NCBI RefSeq assembly: GCF_003931915.1
Contig: NZ_RSAA01000035.1
Location: forward strand, 372,001-436,000
Direction: 5' to 3'
Length of the DNA: 64,000 nt
Origin: Saccharopolyspora rhizosphaerae
GTDB lineage: Bacteria; Actinomycetota; Actinomycetes; Mycobacteriales; Pseudonocardiaceae
Shown here: positions 54,647-64,000 of the stretch, one piece after another
Numbering within the stretch: position 1 is the first letter of the stretch
How the letters are laid out: each line of letters opens with the position of its first letter
Made by a program: the position numbers and the translations under genes
The notes under the pieces: model-generated
What the model was told of the DNA's origin: nothing
Databases searched by the model: none
Seen by the model: the letters and a program-made list of their open reading frames with translations, nothing else

Positions 54647-55737
54647 CTTCCGGTCCCCTTCGTGAACTTCATCCCGGTGGCGCGCCGCAGCAGCGCCACG
54701 ATCTCGTTGGTGACCAGCTCGGGCCGTTCCAGCATCACCGGGTGCCCGGCACCCTCGACCTTCACCAGCGTCGAGTTCGGCAGTTCCCCGGCGAGCACCT
54801 CGGCGTGCGGGGAGAACGGCGTGAGCTTGTCGACGTCGCCGCTGAGCACCAGCACCTCGCAGGTCTTCAGCGCCGCCAGCGCGCGCTTGCGGTCGTGCAG
54901 GGTGAACGTCTCCAGGAAGTCGGTGACGACCTCCACGCTGGTGGCCCCGATCATCTCGGCCATCAGGTCGACCACGGCCGGCGGCACCTTGCGATCACCG
55001 AAGGACAGCGCGCGGATGATCGTCCACGTCAGCCGGTCGCCCATCTTGCGGGTGCGCTCGACGAGGCCCGGGTTGAGCTCGGACAGCAGCGCGAGACCGC
55101 GCGGCACGGGGTTCGCGCTCGACAGCCAGGTGCGCGGCAGTCCCGCTTGGCCGAGCTGACCGGCGGAGGTGCCGATGAGGCCCACCGCGCGGACCCGCTC
55201 GGCGAACAGCCGGGGGTTCTGCTCGGCCAGCGCCATGATCGTCATGCCGCCCATCGAGTGGCCGACCAGCGCGACCGGACCGCGCGGCGCAGCGGCGCGC
55301 AGCACCGCGTCGAGGTCGCGGCCCAGCTGCTCGATGGTGCTGTTCTTCTTGCTGGAGTGACCGGAACGACCGTGGCTGCGGTGGTCGTACTGCACCAGCC
55401 GCACCTTCGGCCCGAGCAGGCCGGGCAGGTCGCGGCGCTGGAAGTGCCAGCAGCGGGAGTCGAGCGCGAAGCCGTGCACCAGCACGACCGTCAGCGCGGG
55501 GTCCCCACCCGCGGCAGGCCCGATCTCCTCCACCGACAGCGGTACACCGTCGTCGGCGGCGACGGTCGAGTGCCGGTCCGGTCGCAACCTGCCGAGCGGC
55601 TCCTCGACGAAAGCTTCGTCACCCTTGCGCTGCACGGCGGCGCGCGTGCTGTGCGCGGCCACGCCGACGGCGGCGCCGGTGATCGCGGCCCCGATCACCC
55701 CGCTCGTCCAGGCCAGTGCCTGCCACACCGGTCTCAC
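54643..55737 (-). CDS. Alpha/beta hydrolase with N-terminal membrane helix
   Basis: 364 aa, GTG start. One hydrophobic segment near the N terminus (WQALAWTSGVIGAAITGAAV) precedes an alpha/beta hydrolase fold: VVLVHGFALDSRCWHF, nucleophile elbow VGHSMGGMTIMALA, and catalytic acid/His regions LSGDVDKLTPFS and EGAGHPVMLERPE. The substrate is unknown; the position between alr and tsaE matches a conserved actinobacterial gene. It overlaps tsaE by 4 bp. Confidence 0.9.
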   Translation of the reverse strand: MRPVWQALAWTSGVIGAAITGAAVGVAAHSTRAAVQRKGDEAFVEEPLGRLRPDRHSTVAADDGVPLSVEEIGPAAGGDPALTVVLVHGFALDSRCWHFQRRDLPGLLGPKVRLVQYDHRSHGRSGHSSKKNSTIEQLGRDLDAVLRAAAPRGPVALVGHSMGGMTIMALAEQNPRLFAERVRAVGLIGTSAGQLGQAGLPRTWLSSANPVPRGLALLSELNPGLVERTRKMGDRLTWTIIRALSFGDRKVPPAVVDLMAEMIGATSVEVVTDFLETFTLHDRKRALAALKTCEVLVLSGDVDKLTPFSPHAEVLAGELPNSTLVKVEGAGHPVMLERPELVTNEIVALLRRATGMKFTKGTGS

Positions 55738-55864
55738 GTCGCCTCCACTCGGCTCCGGCGGCGGAACGTGAAGATCGTTCCAGAACGTGACCCCGGTTGC
55801 ACACCGTTCTGTGCGCAGCGCCCCACACGGACGCCGCGACGCGGTGCCGAGGGCCGCGCTGCGG

Positions 55865-57016
55865 TCATGACTCCTCCGCTTCGGAGTCCACGACCGTGCG
55901 GGTCACCCGCGGCCGGTACATGCCGCTGACGATCTCGTAGTGGATGGTGCCGAGCTTGTCGGCCCACTCGGCGGCGGTCGGCTCGCCCCGGTCACCGGCA
56001 CCGAAGACGATCACCTCGTCACCTTCCGAGACCTCGTCGTCGCCGCAGTCCACGACCAGCTGGTCCATGCACACCCGGCCGCGCACCGGCCGGCGGCGTC
56101 CCGCCAGCCACACGTCCATCCGACCGGAGAGGCTGCGCGGCACGCCGTCGGCGTAGCCGACCGGCACCACCGCCAGGTTCGTGGCGCGCTCCGCGGTCCA
56201 GGAGTGCCCGTAGGACACGCTCTCGCCCGCGGGGACCCGCTTGGTCAGCGAGACCGAGGACCGGAAGGTCATGGCCGGGCGCAGGTCGTGGTCGCCGGCC
56301 TGCGGCACCGGGTCCAACCCGTAGACGGCGATGCCCGGCCGGACCAGCTCGAAGTGCAGGTCGGGGCGGGTGAGCACGGCGGCGGAGTTGGCCAGGTGCC
56401 GGATCGGGTCGAGCCCGGCCGCCCGCGCCTGCTCGTGGGCGCGCTGGAAGCGCTCGGCCTGCATGTCGATCGAGGGGTGGCCCGGTTCGTCGGCGCAGGC
56501 CAAGTGGGACCAGATGGCCTCGACGCGGACGTGCCCGGCGGCCTCGGCCTTCGCCGCGGCCTCGACCAGGGCGGGCCACAGGTCGGCTGGGCAACCGCTG
56601 CGCGCCAAGCCGGTGTCGATCTTGAGGTGCACCCGGGCGACGCGGTCCTGCTCGGCGGCGGCCGCCGCGATGCGGGCCAGCGTGGCCTGCGACGACGCCG
56701 AGAGCTCGATGTCGGCGGCGACCGCGGGGCCGAAGTCGTCGTGCTCGGTGAACAACCAGCACAGCACCGGCGCGGTGATCCCGGCCTCGCGGAGCTGCAG
56801 CGCCTCGCTGAGAGCGGCGACACCCAACTGGTCGGCGCCGGCCCGCAGGGCAGCTCGAGCGACGGTGAGGGCACCGTGCCCGTAGCCGTCGGACTTCACG
56901 ATGACCATCGTCCGCGCGCCGGAGGCGGCGGCCCGGCCAGCGAGCACCCGGACGTTGTGGCGGAGGGCGTCGACGTCGATCCGCAGGTCGGCGCGGTACA
57001 CGTGCTGGTCACTCAT
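55865..57016 (-). CDS. alr: Alanine racemase
   Basis: 383 aa from ATG 57016. It is PLP-dependent and makes D-alanine for peptidoglycan. The PLP Lys is in TMVIVKSDGYGHGALTVARA; the catalytic Tyr lies in SYGHSWTA-region of the partner domain and VCMDQLVVDCG closes the C-terminal beta domain. Length is normal. It lies downstream of nnrD on the same strand, with a 196-bp gap. Confidence 0.95.
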   Translation of the reverse strand: MSDQHVYRADLRIDVDALRHNVRVLAGRAAASGARTMVIVKSDGYGHGALTVARAALRAGADQLGVAALSEALQLREAGITAPVLCWLFTEHDDFGPAVAADIELSASSQATLARIAAAAAEQDRVARVHLKIDTGLARSGCPADLWPALVEAAAKAEAAGHVRVEAIWSHLACADEPGHPSIDMQAERFQRAHEQARAAGLDPIRHLANSAAVLTRPDLHFELVRPGIAVYGLDPVPQAGDHDLRPAMTFRSSVSLTKRVPAGESVSYGHSWTAERATNLAVVPVGYADGVPRSLSGRMDVWLAGRRRPVRGRVCMDQLVVDCGDDEVSEGDEVIVFGAGDRGEPTAAEWADKLGTIHYEIVSGMYRPRVTRTVVDSEAEES

Positions 57017-57212
57017 GGCCTGGTCATGGTCCCACATCCACCATCCCACCCTTCGCCCGCCGTACTCTTTTCGCAGCTCAACGCACTGGAGGGACGACCG
57101 GCGCCGCCGGTGTCCACGCCACGCCCCACCATCGTGTGGAAGTTGCGCCCCTTTCGCGCGCGATGTCCTCCCCGTCACGACCCCGAGGTGCGCCCAGGCG
57201 GGGAGAAGGCCC

Positions 57213-58760
57213 TCACGATGCCGCCGCGCGTGGTGCCGCGGTCCGCAGGGCCGTGTCCCGGACCGCGCGGACCGCTGCGGGGACGGCGGCGAGCAGGGCT
57301 GAGGCGCCGATGGGGGCTCCGGCCTCGGAGCGGCCGCCGTCGCCGGTCTTCCCGTGGGCGGCGAGCTCGGCGGCCAGCGAGTGGACGTGGGTGGCGTACC
57401 CGCAGGCCAGCAGGGGTTCGACACCGGCGGCGAGCAGGGCCCCGATCAGGCCCGTGAGCACGTCACCGGAACCGGCCGTGGCCGACCAGGCCTGGCGGGC
57501 GTCGTTGACCAGGACCCGCCCGTCGGGAGCCGCGATGACCGTGGTGTTGCCCTTGAGCAGCAGGAACGCGTTGCAGCTGGTCGCGATCCCACGCGCCGCC
57601 GCGACCCGGTCGGCGCCCGGGCCCTCACCGGCCAGCCGGGCGAACTCACCGGCGTGCGGGGTCAGCACGAGCGGAGCGTCGGGATCGCGCGCGTCCCACA
57701 TCGTGTCGTCCTCGGCGAACAGCGTGATGGAGTCGGCGTCCGCGCACACCGGACGTCCGGACTCGAGGACGAAGCGCAGCACGTCGCGGCCGCTGGACCC
57801 GGTCCCGATGCCGGGCCCGACGGACCACGCCTGCACCCGTCCGGCATCGCCGACCGATCCGGTCGCGACGACCTCGGGCCAGGCGGAACGCACCTCGTCC
57901 GCGGCGGGCCCGGCGTAGCGGACCATCCCGGCGGTGGCGCGCACGGCGGCTCCGGTCGCCAGCACCGCAGCTCCCGGGTAGGTCGCCGAACCTGCGGCCA
58001 CACCCACGACACCGGTGCTGTACTTGTCGTCCTCCGGGCCGGGGATCGGCCAGCCTTCGCCGACCTCGACGGCGTCCAGCAGCGCGAACTCCGGCTCGGG
58101 CAACTCCTCGGTGATGCCGACACCGGCCACCACGACCTCGCCCGAGCGCACCGCCCCGGCACCGAGCACGTGGCACGGCTTGAGGCCGCCGAAGGTCACC
58201 GTCAGGTCCGCCGACACCGCGGGCCCCTCGACAGAACCGGTCATCGGGTCGACACCGCTGGGCAGGTCCACCGAGACGAGGGGCACGGTCACCCGGCGCA
58301 CCAGCTCGGCCGCGACGGGCCGCAGCGGGCCGCGCGCCGCCAAGCCCACGATCCCGTCGACGACCAGGTCCGCGCGCTCCAACGCGTCGGCGGCCTCGGA
58401 CCCGATGCCGGCCGTGTCGGCGTTGGCGCCCTCGGCGGGAACAGCTCGCCCACCGGCGCGGCGCAGGCCCTCGAGCCCCGCCTCGTGCGCCTTGTCGGGC
58501 GCCAGCAGCACCGCCGTGACACCGGCGCCGCGCCGCCGCAGGAACGCTCCGGCCCACAGCGCGTCGCCGCCGTTGTTCCCGGCTCCCACCAGCAGCGCCA
58601 CCCGCCGCCCGGCGACCCCGCCGGTGCGCTCCGTCAGCAGCCGCGCGCACTGCACGGCCACCGCGAAGGCGGCGCGCCGCATCACGGTGGGTTCCGGGAC
58701 CCGGGCGAACAACCGGTGCTCGGCACTCCGAACCTGGTCAGGGGTCCACACGCCTTGCAT
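57213..58760 (-). CDS. nnrD: Bifunctional NAD(P)H-hydrate epimerase/dehydratase
   Basis: 515 aa. The N-terminal YjeF_N epimerase domain (about 1-215) has LLVGAGNNGGDALWAGAFLR. The C-terminal ADP-dependent dehydratase domain has YSTGVVGVAAGSATYPGAAV, LTPHAGEFARLAG, LLKGNTTVIAAPDGRVLVN and ATAGSGDVLTGLIGALLAAG. It repairs hydrated NADH and NADPH. It sits between glmS and alr as in mycobacteria. A GTG one codon upstream is an equal start choice. Confidence 0.95.
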   Translation of the reverse strand: MQGVWTPDQVRSAEHRLFARVPEPTVMRRAAFAVAVQCARLLTERTGGVAGRRVALLVGAGNNGGDALWAGAFLRRRGAGVTAVLLAPDKAHEAGLEGLRRAGGRAVPAEGANADTAGIGSEAADALERADLVVDGIVGLAARGPLRPVAAELVRRVTVPLVSVDLPSGVDPMTGSVEGPAVSADLTVTFGGLKPCHVLGAGAVRSGEVVVAGVGITEELPEPEFALLDAVEVGEGWPIPGPEDDKYSTGVVGVAAGSATYPGAAVLATGAAVRATAGMVRYAGPAADEVRSAWPEVVATGSVGDAGRVQAWSVGPGIGTGSSGRDVLRFVLESGRPVCADADSITLFAEDDTMWDARDPDAPLVLTPHAGEFARLAGEGPGADRVAAARGIATSCNAFLLLKGNTTVIAAPDGRVLVNDARQAWSATAGSGDVLTGLIGALLAAGVEPLLACGYATHVHSLAAELAAHGKTGDGGRSEAGAPIGASALLAAVPAAVRAVRDTALRTAAPRAAAS

Positions 58761-58833
58761 CACGCGCCCTCTCGCCGAACCACAAGATCCGCCGACAGTG
58801 TGCCCGCCCCGGACGGCTGCGAGCCGACGAACG

Positions 58834-60696
<1,863 letters not shown>

Positions 60697-60807
60697 GCGA
60701 GTCAGGGTAGCCATTCCGGTCGAACGGAACATGACGGAGCCCTGGTGACCCACATCGCCCAGGCTCGTCGTGGCGGCGAAGCCGTTCGCCCATCCCGGTG
60801 AGCAGGC

Positions 60808-60855
60808 ACGCAGGAGTTCGGAGCGGCTCCGTGGCGAGCACGTCGTGGCCGTGCG
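60808..60855 (+). repeat. Dispersed intergenic repeat, copy 6 (partial)
   Basis: CACGCAGGAGTTCGGAGCGG then CTCCGTGGCGAGCACGTCGTGG matches the middle of the copy at 45406. It sits between divergent glmS and the next hydrolase gene. Confidence 0.55.
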
Positions 60856-60919
60856 GGAAGATCACGAGGAGACGTCACCGGGCGCGCGCGTGCGTGGAGA
60901 TCCGCTACCGTTGTCGACC

Positions 60920-61753
60920 ATGGCGCGCAAAGCCAAGAAGCTGCCCTCCGCGAAGCACGCGTTCGTCGAGCTGTCCCGTCGTGGCCCGCACGACGTGCTG
61001 CACGGCGACCTGGCCCTGGTCGGTCTGCCCGGGACCGTTTGCACGCCCCGCGAGGGGACGAGCCTTCCCGCGGTCGTGTTCGGGCACGGCTGGCTGCAGC
61101 CCCCACGCCGTTACCTCGCCCTGATGAGGCACCTCGCCAGCTGGGGCGTCGTCGTGGTCTCCCCGGCGACCCACCGCGGCCCGCTCGCGTCCCACCGGCT
61201 CTACGCCGAGGACATGCGCACCGCGCTGGACATCGCTGTCGGTGTTCGCCTCGGTGACGGCCGGATCAGCGTCGACGAGAAGAAGCTCGGCGCCGCCGGT
61301 CACGCGATGGGGGGCGGCTGCGCGGTCCTGGCCGCGGCCGAGGACCCGCGCATCAAGGCGGTCGCGACGCTCGCCGCCGCCGAAACCCGCCCGTCGGCCT
61401 GGGAAGCCGCCGCGCAGGTGACGGTCCCGGGCCTGCACCTCGCGGCCGACGGCGACCTGCTGACCCCGCCGGTGGCCAACGCCGAACCGATCTCGCGCGC
61501 CTGGGGCGGGCCGGTGCAGCTGCGCACCATCAAGAAGGCCACCCACCTGGGTTTCACCGAAGGGCTGCACTGGTCCCAGCTCATGCTGCACGGCAAGCCC
61601 GAGCACCACACCCAGCGCATCGCCAAGGGACTGCTCACGGCCTTCTTCCTCCGCGCCCTGGCGAACGACCGCCGCGGAGACCACCTGCTCAACGAGAACG
61701 TCAAGGGCAGCACCATCGACCAGGTCAACACCCACGGCAAGCTCGCGGCGTAG
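60920..61753 (+). CDS. Dienelactone-hydrolase-like protein lacking the nucleophile Ser
   Basis: 277 aa from ATG 60920. Alpha/beta hydrolase motifs are VVFGHGWLQPPRRYLALMRH, VVVVSPATHRGP and HLGFTEGLHWSQL. The nucleophile elbow, normally GHSMGGG, reads GHAMGGGCAVLAA, so the catalytic Ser is Ala. The acid/His positions seem kept. It matches Rv3438 of M. tuberculosis in place near glmS. It is probably a binding or scaffolding protein rather than an ordinary esterase. Confidence 0.82.
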   Translation: MARKAKKLPSAKHAFVELSRRGPHDVLHGDLALVGLPGTVCTPREGTSLPAVVFGHGWLQPPRRYLALMRHLASWGVVVVSPATHRGPLASHRLYAEDMRTALDIAVGVRLGDGRISVDEKKLGAAGHAMGGGCAVLAAAEDPRIKAVATLAAAETRPSAWEAAAQVTVPGLHLAADGDLLTPPVANAEPISRAWGGPVQLRTIKKATHLGFTEGLHWSQLMLHGKPEHHTQRIAKGLLTAFFLRALANDRRGDHLLNENVKGSTIDQVNTHGKLAA

Positions 61754-61806
61754 ACCTGCGGCGAACGCTCCCGGACCGGTGATCGGATGCGGGAGAATCC
61801 CGCACC

Positions 61807-62571
61807 ATGACCTCTCCGCAGCCTCCGCACGGCCAGCCGCAGCAACCCGGTCACCAGCCCGGGTATCCCCAGCAGGGGCCTCCACCGCCACAACACCCGC
61901 AGCCCGGACACCCCCAGCCAGCATCGAATCCTCAGCCCCAAGCGGGTTATCCACAGGGTTGTCCACAGCCGGGCCACCCGTACGGTCCCGGGCCGGCCGG
62001 CCCCAAAGCGGCGTACATCGCCGCAACCGTCAGCGCTGTCGCCGCGCTGATCTCGTTGCTGTTCGCGATCGGTTACATCGACGACGCGATCGGCACGATG
62101 GGGGGCATCACCGGAGAGACCAATGCGGGTGTGAACGATGCGTTGTTCTGGGTGGCGAGCTCGACCGGGACGCTGACGGCGGTGGGGATCGCGGCGACTG
62201 CCGTCCTGCTCTTCCTCCGTCACCCCTCCGCCCCGCTGCTGGGCATGATCAGCGGAGGCCTCGGCGTGATCATGATGGGTTTCCGCGTCGCGACGGCAAT
62301 GCACGCGGAGGCGAATCGCGGGTCGACCACCGGTGCTTTCGACTTCGAGTACCTCGCAGTCCTCGTGCTGGCCGTCGTCGTTCTCGTGGTCGCCGTGCTG
62401 CCGCCGGTCCGATCGGCGCTGAAGCCGAAGAACAGCAGCGCGGGCCAAGGCACCGCCTCACCCGTGCAGTTTCCGGTGCAGGGGTACCAGCCGCACGCCG
62501 GTTACCCACAGCAGAACTTCCAGCAGCCACCGAACCCCCAGCAGCCAGGCGGCTACTACCCCCAGCAATGA
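61807..62571 (+). CDS. Pro/Gln-rich membrane protein, first copy
   Basis: 254 aa. Residues 1-65 are a Pro/Gln/Gly/His-rich cytosolic head (QPPHGQPQQPGHQPGYPQQG) like those of many actinobacterial DUF4190-type proteins. Four hydrophobic segments follow (AAYIAATVSAVAALISLLFA, TAVGIAATAVLLFL, GMISGGLGVIMMGF, LAVLVLAVVVLVVAVLPP) and a Gln/Pro-rich tail ending GGYYPQQ. The function is unknown. It is the intact member of a tandem pair. Confidence 0.8.
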   Translation: MTSPQPPHGQPQQPGHQPGYPQQGPPPPQHPQPGHPQPASNPQPQAGYPQGCPQPGHPYGPGPAGPKAAYIAATVSAVAALISLLFAIGYIDDAIGTMGGITGETNAGVNDALFWVASSTGTLTAVGIAATAVLLFLRHPSAPLLGMISGGLGVIMMGFRVATAMHAEANRGSTTGAFDFEYLAVLVLAVVVLVVAVLPPVRSALKPKNSSAGQGTASPVQFPVQGYQPHAGYPQQNFQQPPNPQQPGGYYPQQ

Positions 62572-62576
62572 GAACG

Positions 62577-62605
62577 CGGGCCGTGATCCAACGGATCACG
62601 GCCCG
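62577..62605. terminator. Hairpin after first membrane gene
   Basis: 13-bp stem (62577-62589, 62593-62605), loop AAC. An almost identical hairpin follows copy 2 at 63351. Confidence 0.85.
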
Positions 62606-62609
62606 ACAC

Positions 62610-62662
62610 GCGTTCAGCGCAGCAAGCGCTGGTTCTCGAAGTCGCCCAGGTGCGCTGAACGC
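62610..62662. repeat. Inverted repeat enclosing a remnant of the acidic-tail gene
   Basis: GCGTTCAGCGCA (62610-62621) and TGCGCTGAACGC (62651-62662) are perfect 12-bp arms. Between them, on the minus strand, 62614-62647 reads GDFENQRLLR-stop, a relic of the last codons of the gene now at 63389 (EDFENQSWLR-stop). Confidence 0.65.
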
Positions 62663-62700
62663 TGCCTGACCCGAGATCGGTTGCGGGAGAATCCAGCACC

Positions 62701-63346
62701 GTGACATCTCCGCAGCCGCCGTACGGCCAGCAACCCGGACACCCCCAACGACAAGCACATCCAGCGGGTTACCCACAGGGTTATCCACAGCCGGGCTCAC
62801 CCCAGACGGGTCATCCCCAGCAGCCGCAGAACGCGGGACCCGGCCGCGTCATCGCGATCACCACCGCCGCGATCGCGATCATCGCGGGGATCTACGTCTT
62901 CTTCGACGGGTTCGACAGCCTGCGCGGAATCCTGATGTGCGTGACCGGTGGACTTGGCGCTGATTGCAGGTGGCGTCCTGCTCGTCCTCCGCCTCTGGGT
63001 GTCTCCGTTCGTCCTGCTCGGTGGCGGCATCCTCCTGCTGGGGAACCTGGTGTGGTCGACGGTGTTCCGGGTGATGACGAAGGATCCCGGCGACACGCTG
63101 GCAGAAGAGCTGTTCTCCTTCGCCGGGATCGCCACCTTCCTCCCGGGGGCGATCGTCGCCGGGCTCGCCTTCCTGCCGGTCGTGCGCGGGACGCTCACAC
63201 CCAGGCCGGGTGGCAACCAGACCGCACGCCCTGTGCAGTTCGGAGGCCATCCCCAGCAAGGCGGGTTCGCCTACCCGCCTCAGCAACCGGGTTGGCCGCA
63301 CCAGCAGGGCTTCCCGCAGCAGCCTGGGCAGTACCCGCAGCAGTGA
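62701..63346 (+). pseudogene. Frameshifted second copy of the Pro/Gln-rich membrane protein
   Basis: The GTG at 62701 opens with TSPQPPYGQQPGHPQ and runs to SLRGILMCVTGG in the first frame. The continuing membrane segments (LALIAGGVLLVLRLWVSP, GGGILLLGNLVWSTVF) and Gln-rich tail (QQPGQYPQQ, stop 63346) lie in another frame. The break is near 62945-62955, where one base is missing or two are extra. It is either a decayed duplicate or a sequencing error; two overlapping genes with a GTG at 62948 are less likely. Confidence 0.7.
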
Positions 63347-63350
63347 TGGA

Positions 63351-63381
63351 CCGGGCCGTGACCCAGCGGATCACGGCCCGG
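63351..63381. terminator. Hairpin between membrane gene copy 2 and acidic-tail gene
   Basis: 14-bp stem with one mismatch (63351-63364 with 63368-63381), loop AGC. It is convergent and probably bidirectional; its sequence matches the hairpin at 62577. Confidence 0.8.
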
Positions 63382-63388
63382 AACGCGC

Positions 63389-63973
63389 TCAGCGCAACCA
63401 GCTCTGGTTCTCGAAGTCCTCGTCGTCGTCGAACGCGGGCTGCTGCCGGCGCGGAGCGGGCTTCGGTGGCGCGGGCGGTTGCGGTGCCACGGGCGGCGGC
63501 GCAGGCTGCTCGTTCCGACGACCGAACCGGCCAGCTTGGACGTTCCACGCGTTCTCCTGGGGCGGTGCCTGTTGAGCGGGGGCCGTGTAAGCGTCCGACG
63601 GGAGCTGCGCTTGTGCGGCCTGCGCGGTCGCTGTCGTGGCGGCAGTCTCCTCGACCTTGCGCTTCTGTGAGGCGTAAAGCTGCTGCGAGAACCGTTCGAC
63701 CTCAGGGTCCGGGTCTTCCACCTCGGGCTCTTCCCCGACCGAAATCTCCTTGACGCCTGATTTCTCATCAGCGCGACGAAGGTATTCAGCGCGCTCTCGC
63801 ACCCGAGCCAGGAGCTTCTGCCCCTTCTCCGAGGCTTCCTGCGCAGACTTGTCCGCGGCCTTCGCAGAGTCCGTCCAGCTCTGCTCCACGGAACGAACGC
63901 TCGCAGAGTTCTCCCTGACGAGGCCCTCCATCGAGTTGCGGAAGGCCTTGGCGCTCTCACTGATTCCAGTCAT
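63389..63973 (-). CDS. Coiled-coil protein with acidic tail, unknown function
   Basis: 194 aa. The N-terminal 75 residues are helical (SESAKAFRNSMEGLVRENSA, AADKSAQEASEKGQKLLARV), then an acidic segment (EEPEVEDPDPEVERF), a Pro/Ala/Gln-rich stretch and the tail FDDDEDFENQSWLR. Its organisation resembles small cytosolic proteins seen near type VII secretion loci, but no WXG motif is present and I cannot assign it. The ATG at 63973 lies 27 bp from the window edge, so its upstream partners are unseen. Confidence 0.75.
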   Translation of the reverse strand: MTGISESAKAFRNSMEGLVRENSASVRSVEQSWTDSAKAADKSAQEASEKGQKLLARVRERAEYLRRADEKSGVKEISVGEEPEVEDPDPEVERFSQQLYASQKRKVEETAATTATAQAAQAQLPSDAYTAPAQQAPPQENAWNVQAGRFGRRNEQPAPPPVAPQPPAPPKPAPRRQQPAFDDDEDFENQSWLR

Positions 63974-64000
63974 CGTTCCCTGTCCTCACCGAGCACGGAT

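Larger units (their letters stand above)
61763..63430 (+). repeat. Tandem duplication of about 0.8-0.9 kb
   Basis: Copy 1 starts near 61763 and copy 2 near 62657. Both share the leader GATCGGxTGCGGGAGAATCC, a start SPQPPxGQ, a membrane protein, a hairpin and the 3' end of the acidic-tail gene. Offsets shrink from about 894 bp at the start to about 773 bp at the end, so copy 2 lost sequence. Copy 2 is frameshifted. Confidence 0.75.

Noticed and set aside
62948-63346. Independent gene starting at GTG 62948
   Set aside because: Comparison with the neighbouring intact copy shows it is the continuation of the 62701 gene after a frameshift, and no Shine-Dalgarno precedes it.

Overview
The window is high-GC actinomycete DNA. 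Codon third positions are almost all G/C, many starts are GTG or TTG, and it carries WhiB, a BldM-type regulator, a conservon and SigD/RsdA. Gene order from guaA to glmS follows the Mycobacterium tuberculosis Rv3396c-Rv3438 block, and a bldM-like gene sits beside sigD as in Streptomyces. Together with the product mix this suggests a Pseudonocardiales member, most likely Saccharopolyspora. That identification is inference, not proven here.

Layout. 0.1-8.3 kb: a PASTA-less Ser/Thr kinase, a LysR/EamA pair, a PspC histidine kinase/LuxR regulator with a divergent PspC/LiaF-like membrane protein (envelope stress), and a secreted GH16 glucanase. 8.5-15.2 kb: guanine nucleotide synthesis (guaA, guaB3, guaB2) with a GMC oxidoreductase inside. 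15.4-23.2 kb: a DUF5319 protein, sigD-rsdA, a bldM-like pseudo-receiver regulator, a MerR regulator with a worn B12-type domain, whiB3/whiD, and groES-groEL1 under a CIRCE element. 24.3-27.1 kb: an ElyC/SanA-like protein and the tightly overlapping tsaB-rimI-tsaD operon.

27.1-54.2 kb is an accessory block between tsaB and tsaE, genes that are neighbours in M. tuberculosis. It holds a four-gene conservon (cvnA-D), an exported molybdenum hydroxylase with copper/SOD-like exported proteins, glycerate kinase and hydroxypyruvate isomerase, a urate-degradation operon (HTH regulator, uraD, uraH, uricase) with a purine permease, a subtilase, a tiny Arg/Ser/Asp/His-repeat protein coupled to an unusual kinase, a GerW-like protein, an alcohol dehydrogenase, a degenerate erythromycin-esterase-like protein, a MerR-PP2C fusion, and malate synthase with a DUF6986 aldolase-fold protein and an IclR regulator. 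Much of this block converges on glyoxylate, which urate breakdown yields and malate synthase and the glycerate route use.

54.2-64 kb: tsaE, an alpha/beta hydrolase, alr, nnrD, glmS, an alpha/beta hydrolase lacking its serine, then a tandem duplication of a Pro/Gln-rich membrane protein whose second copy is frameshifted, and a coiled-coil acidic-tail protein.

Intergenic DNA carries many strong hairpin terminators and at least six copies of a dispersed, partly palindromic repeat of about 90 bp. I found no rRNA, tRNA, CRISPR array, insertion sequence or prophage. The most unusual item is the SR-like small protein plus kinase pair at 44.2-45.4 kb.
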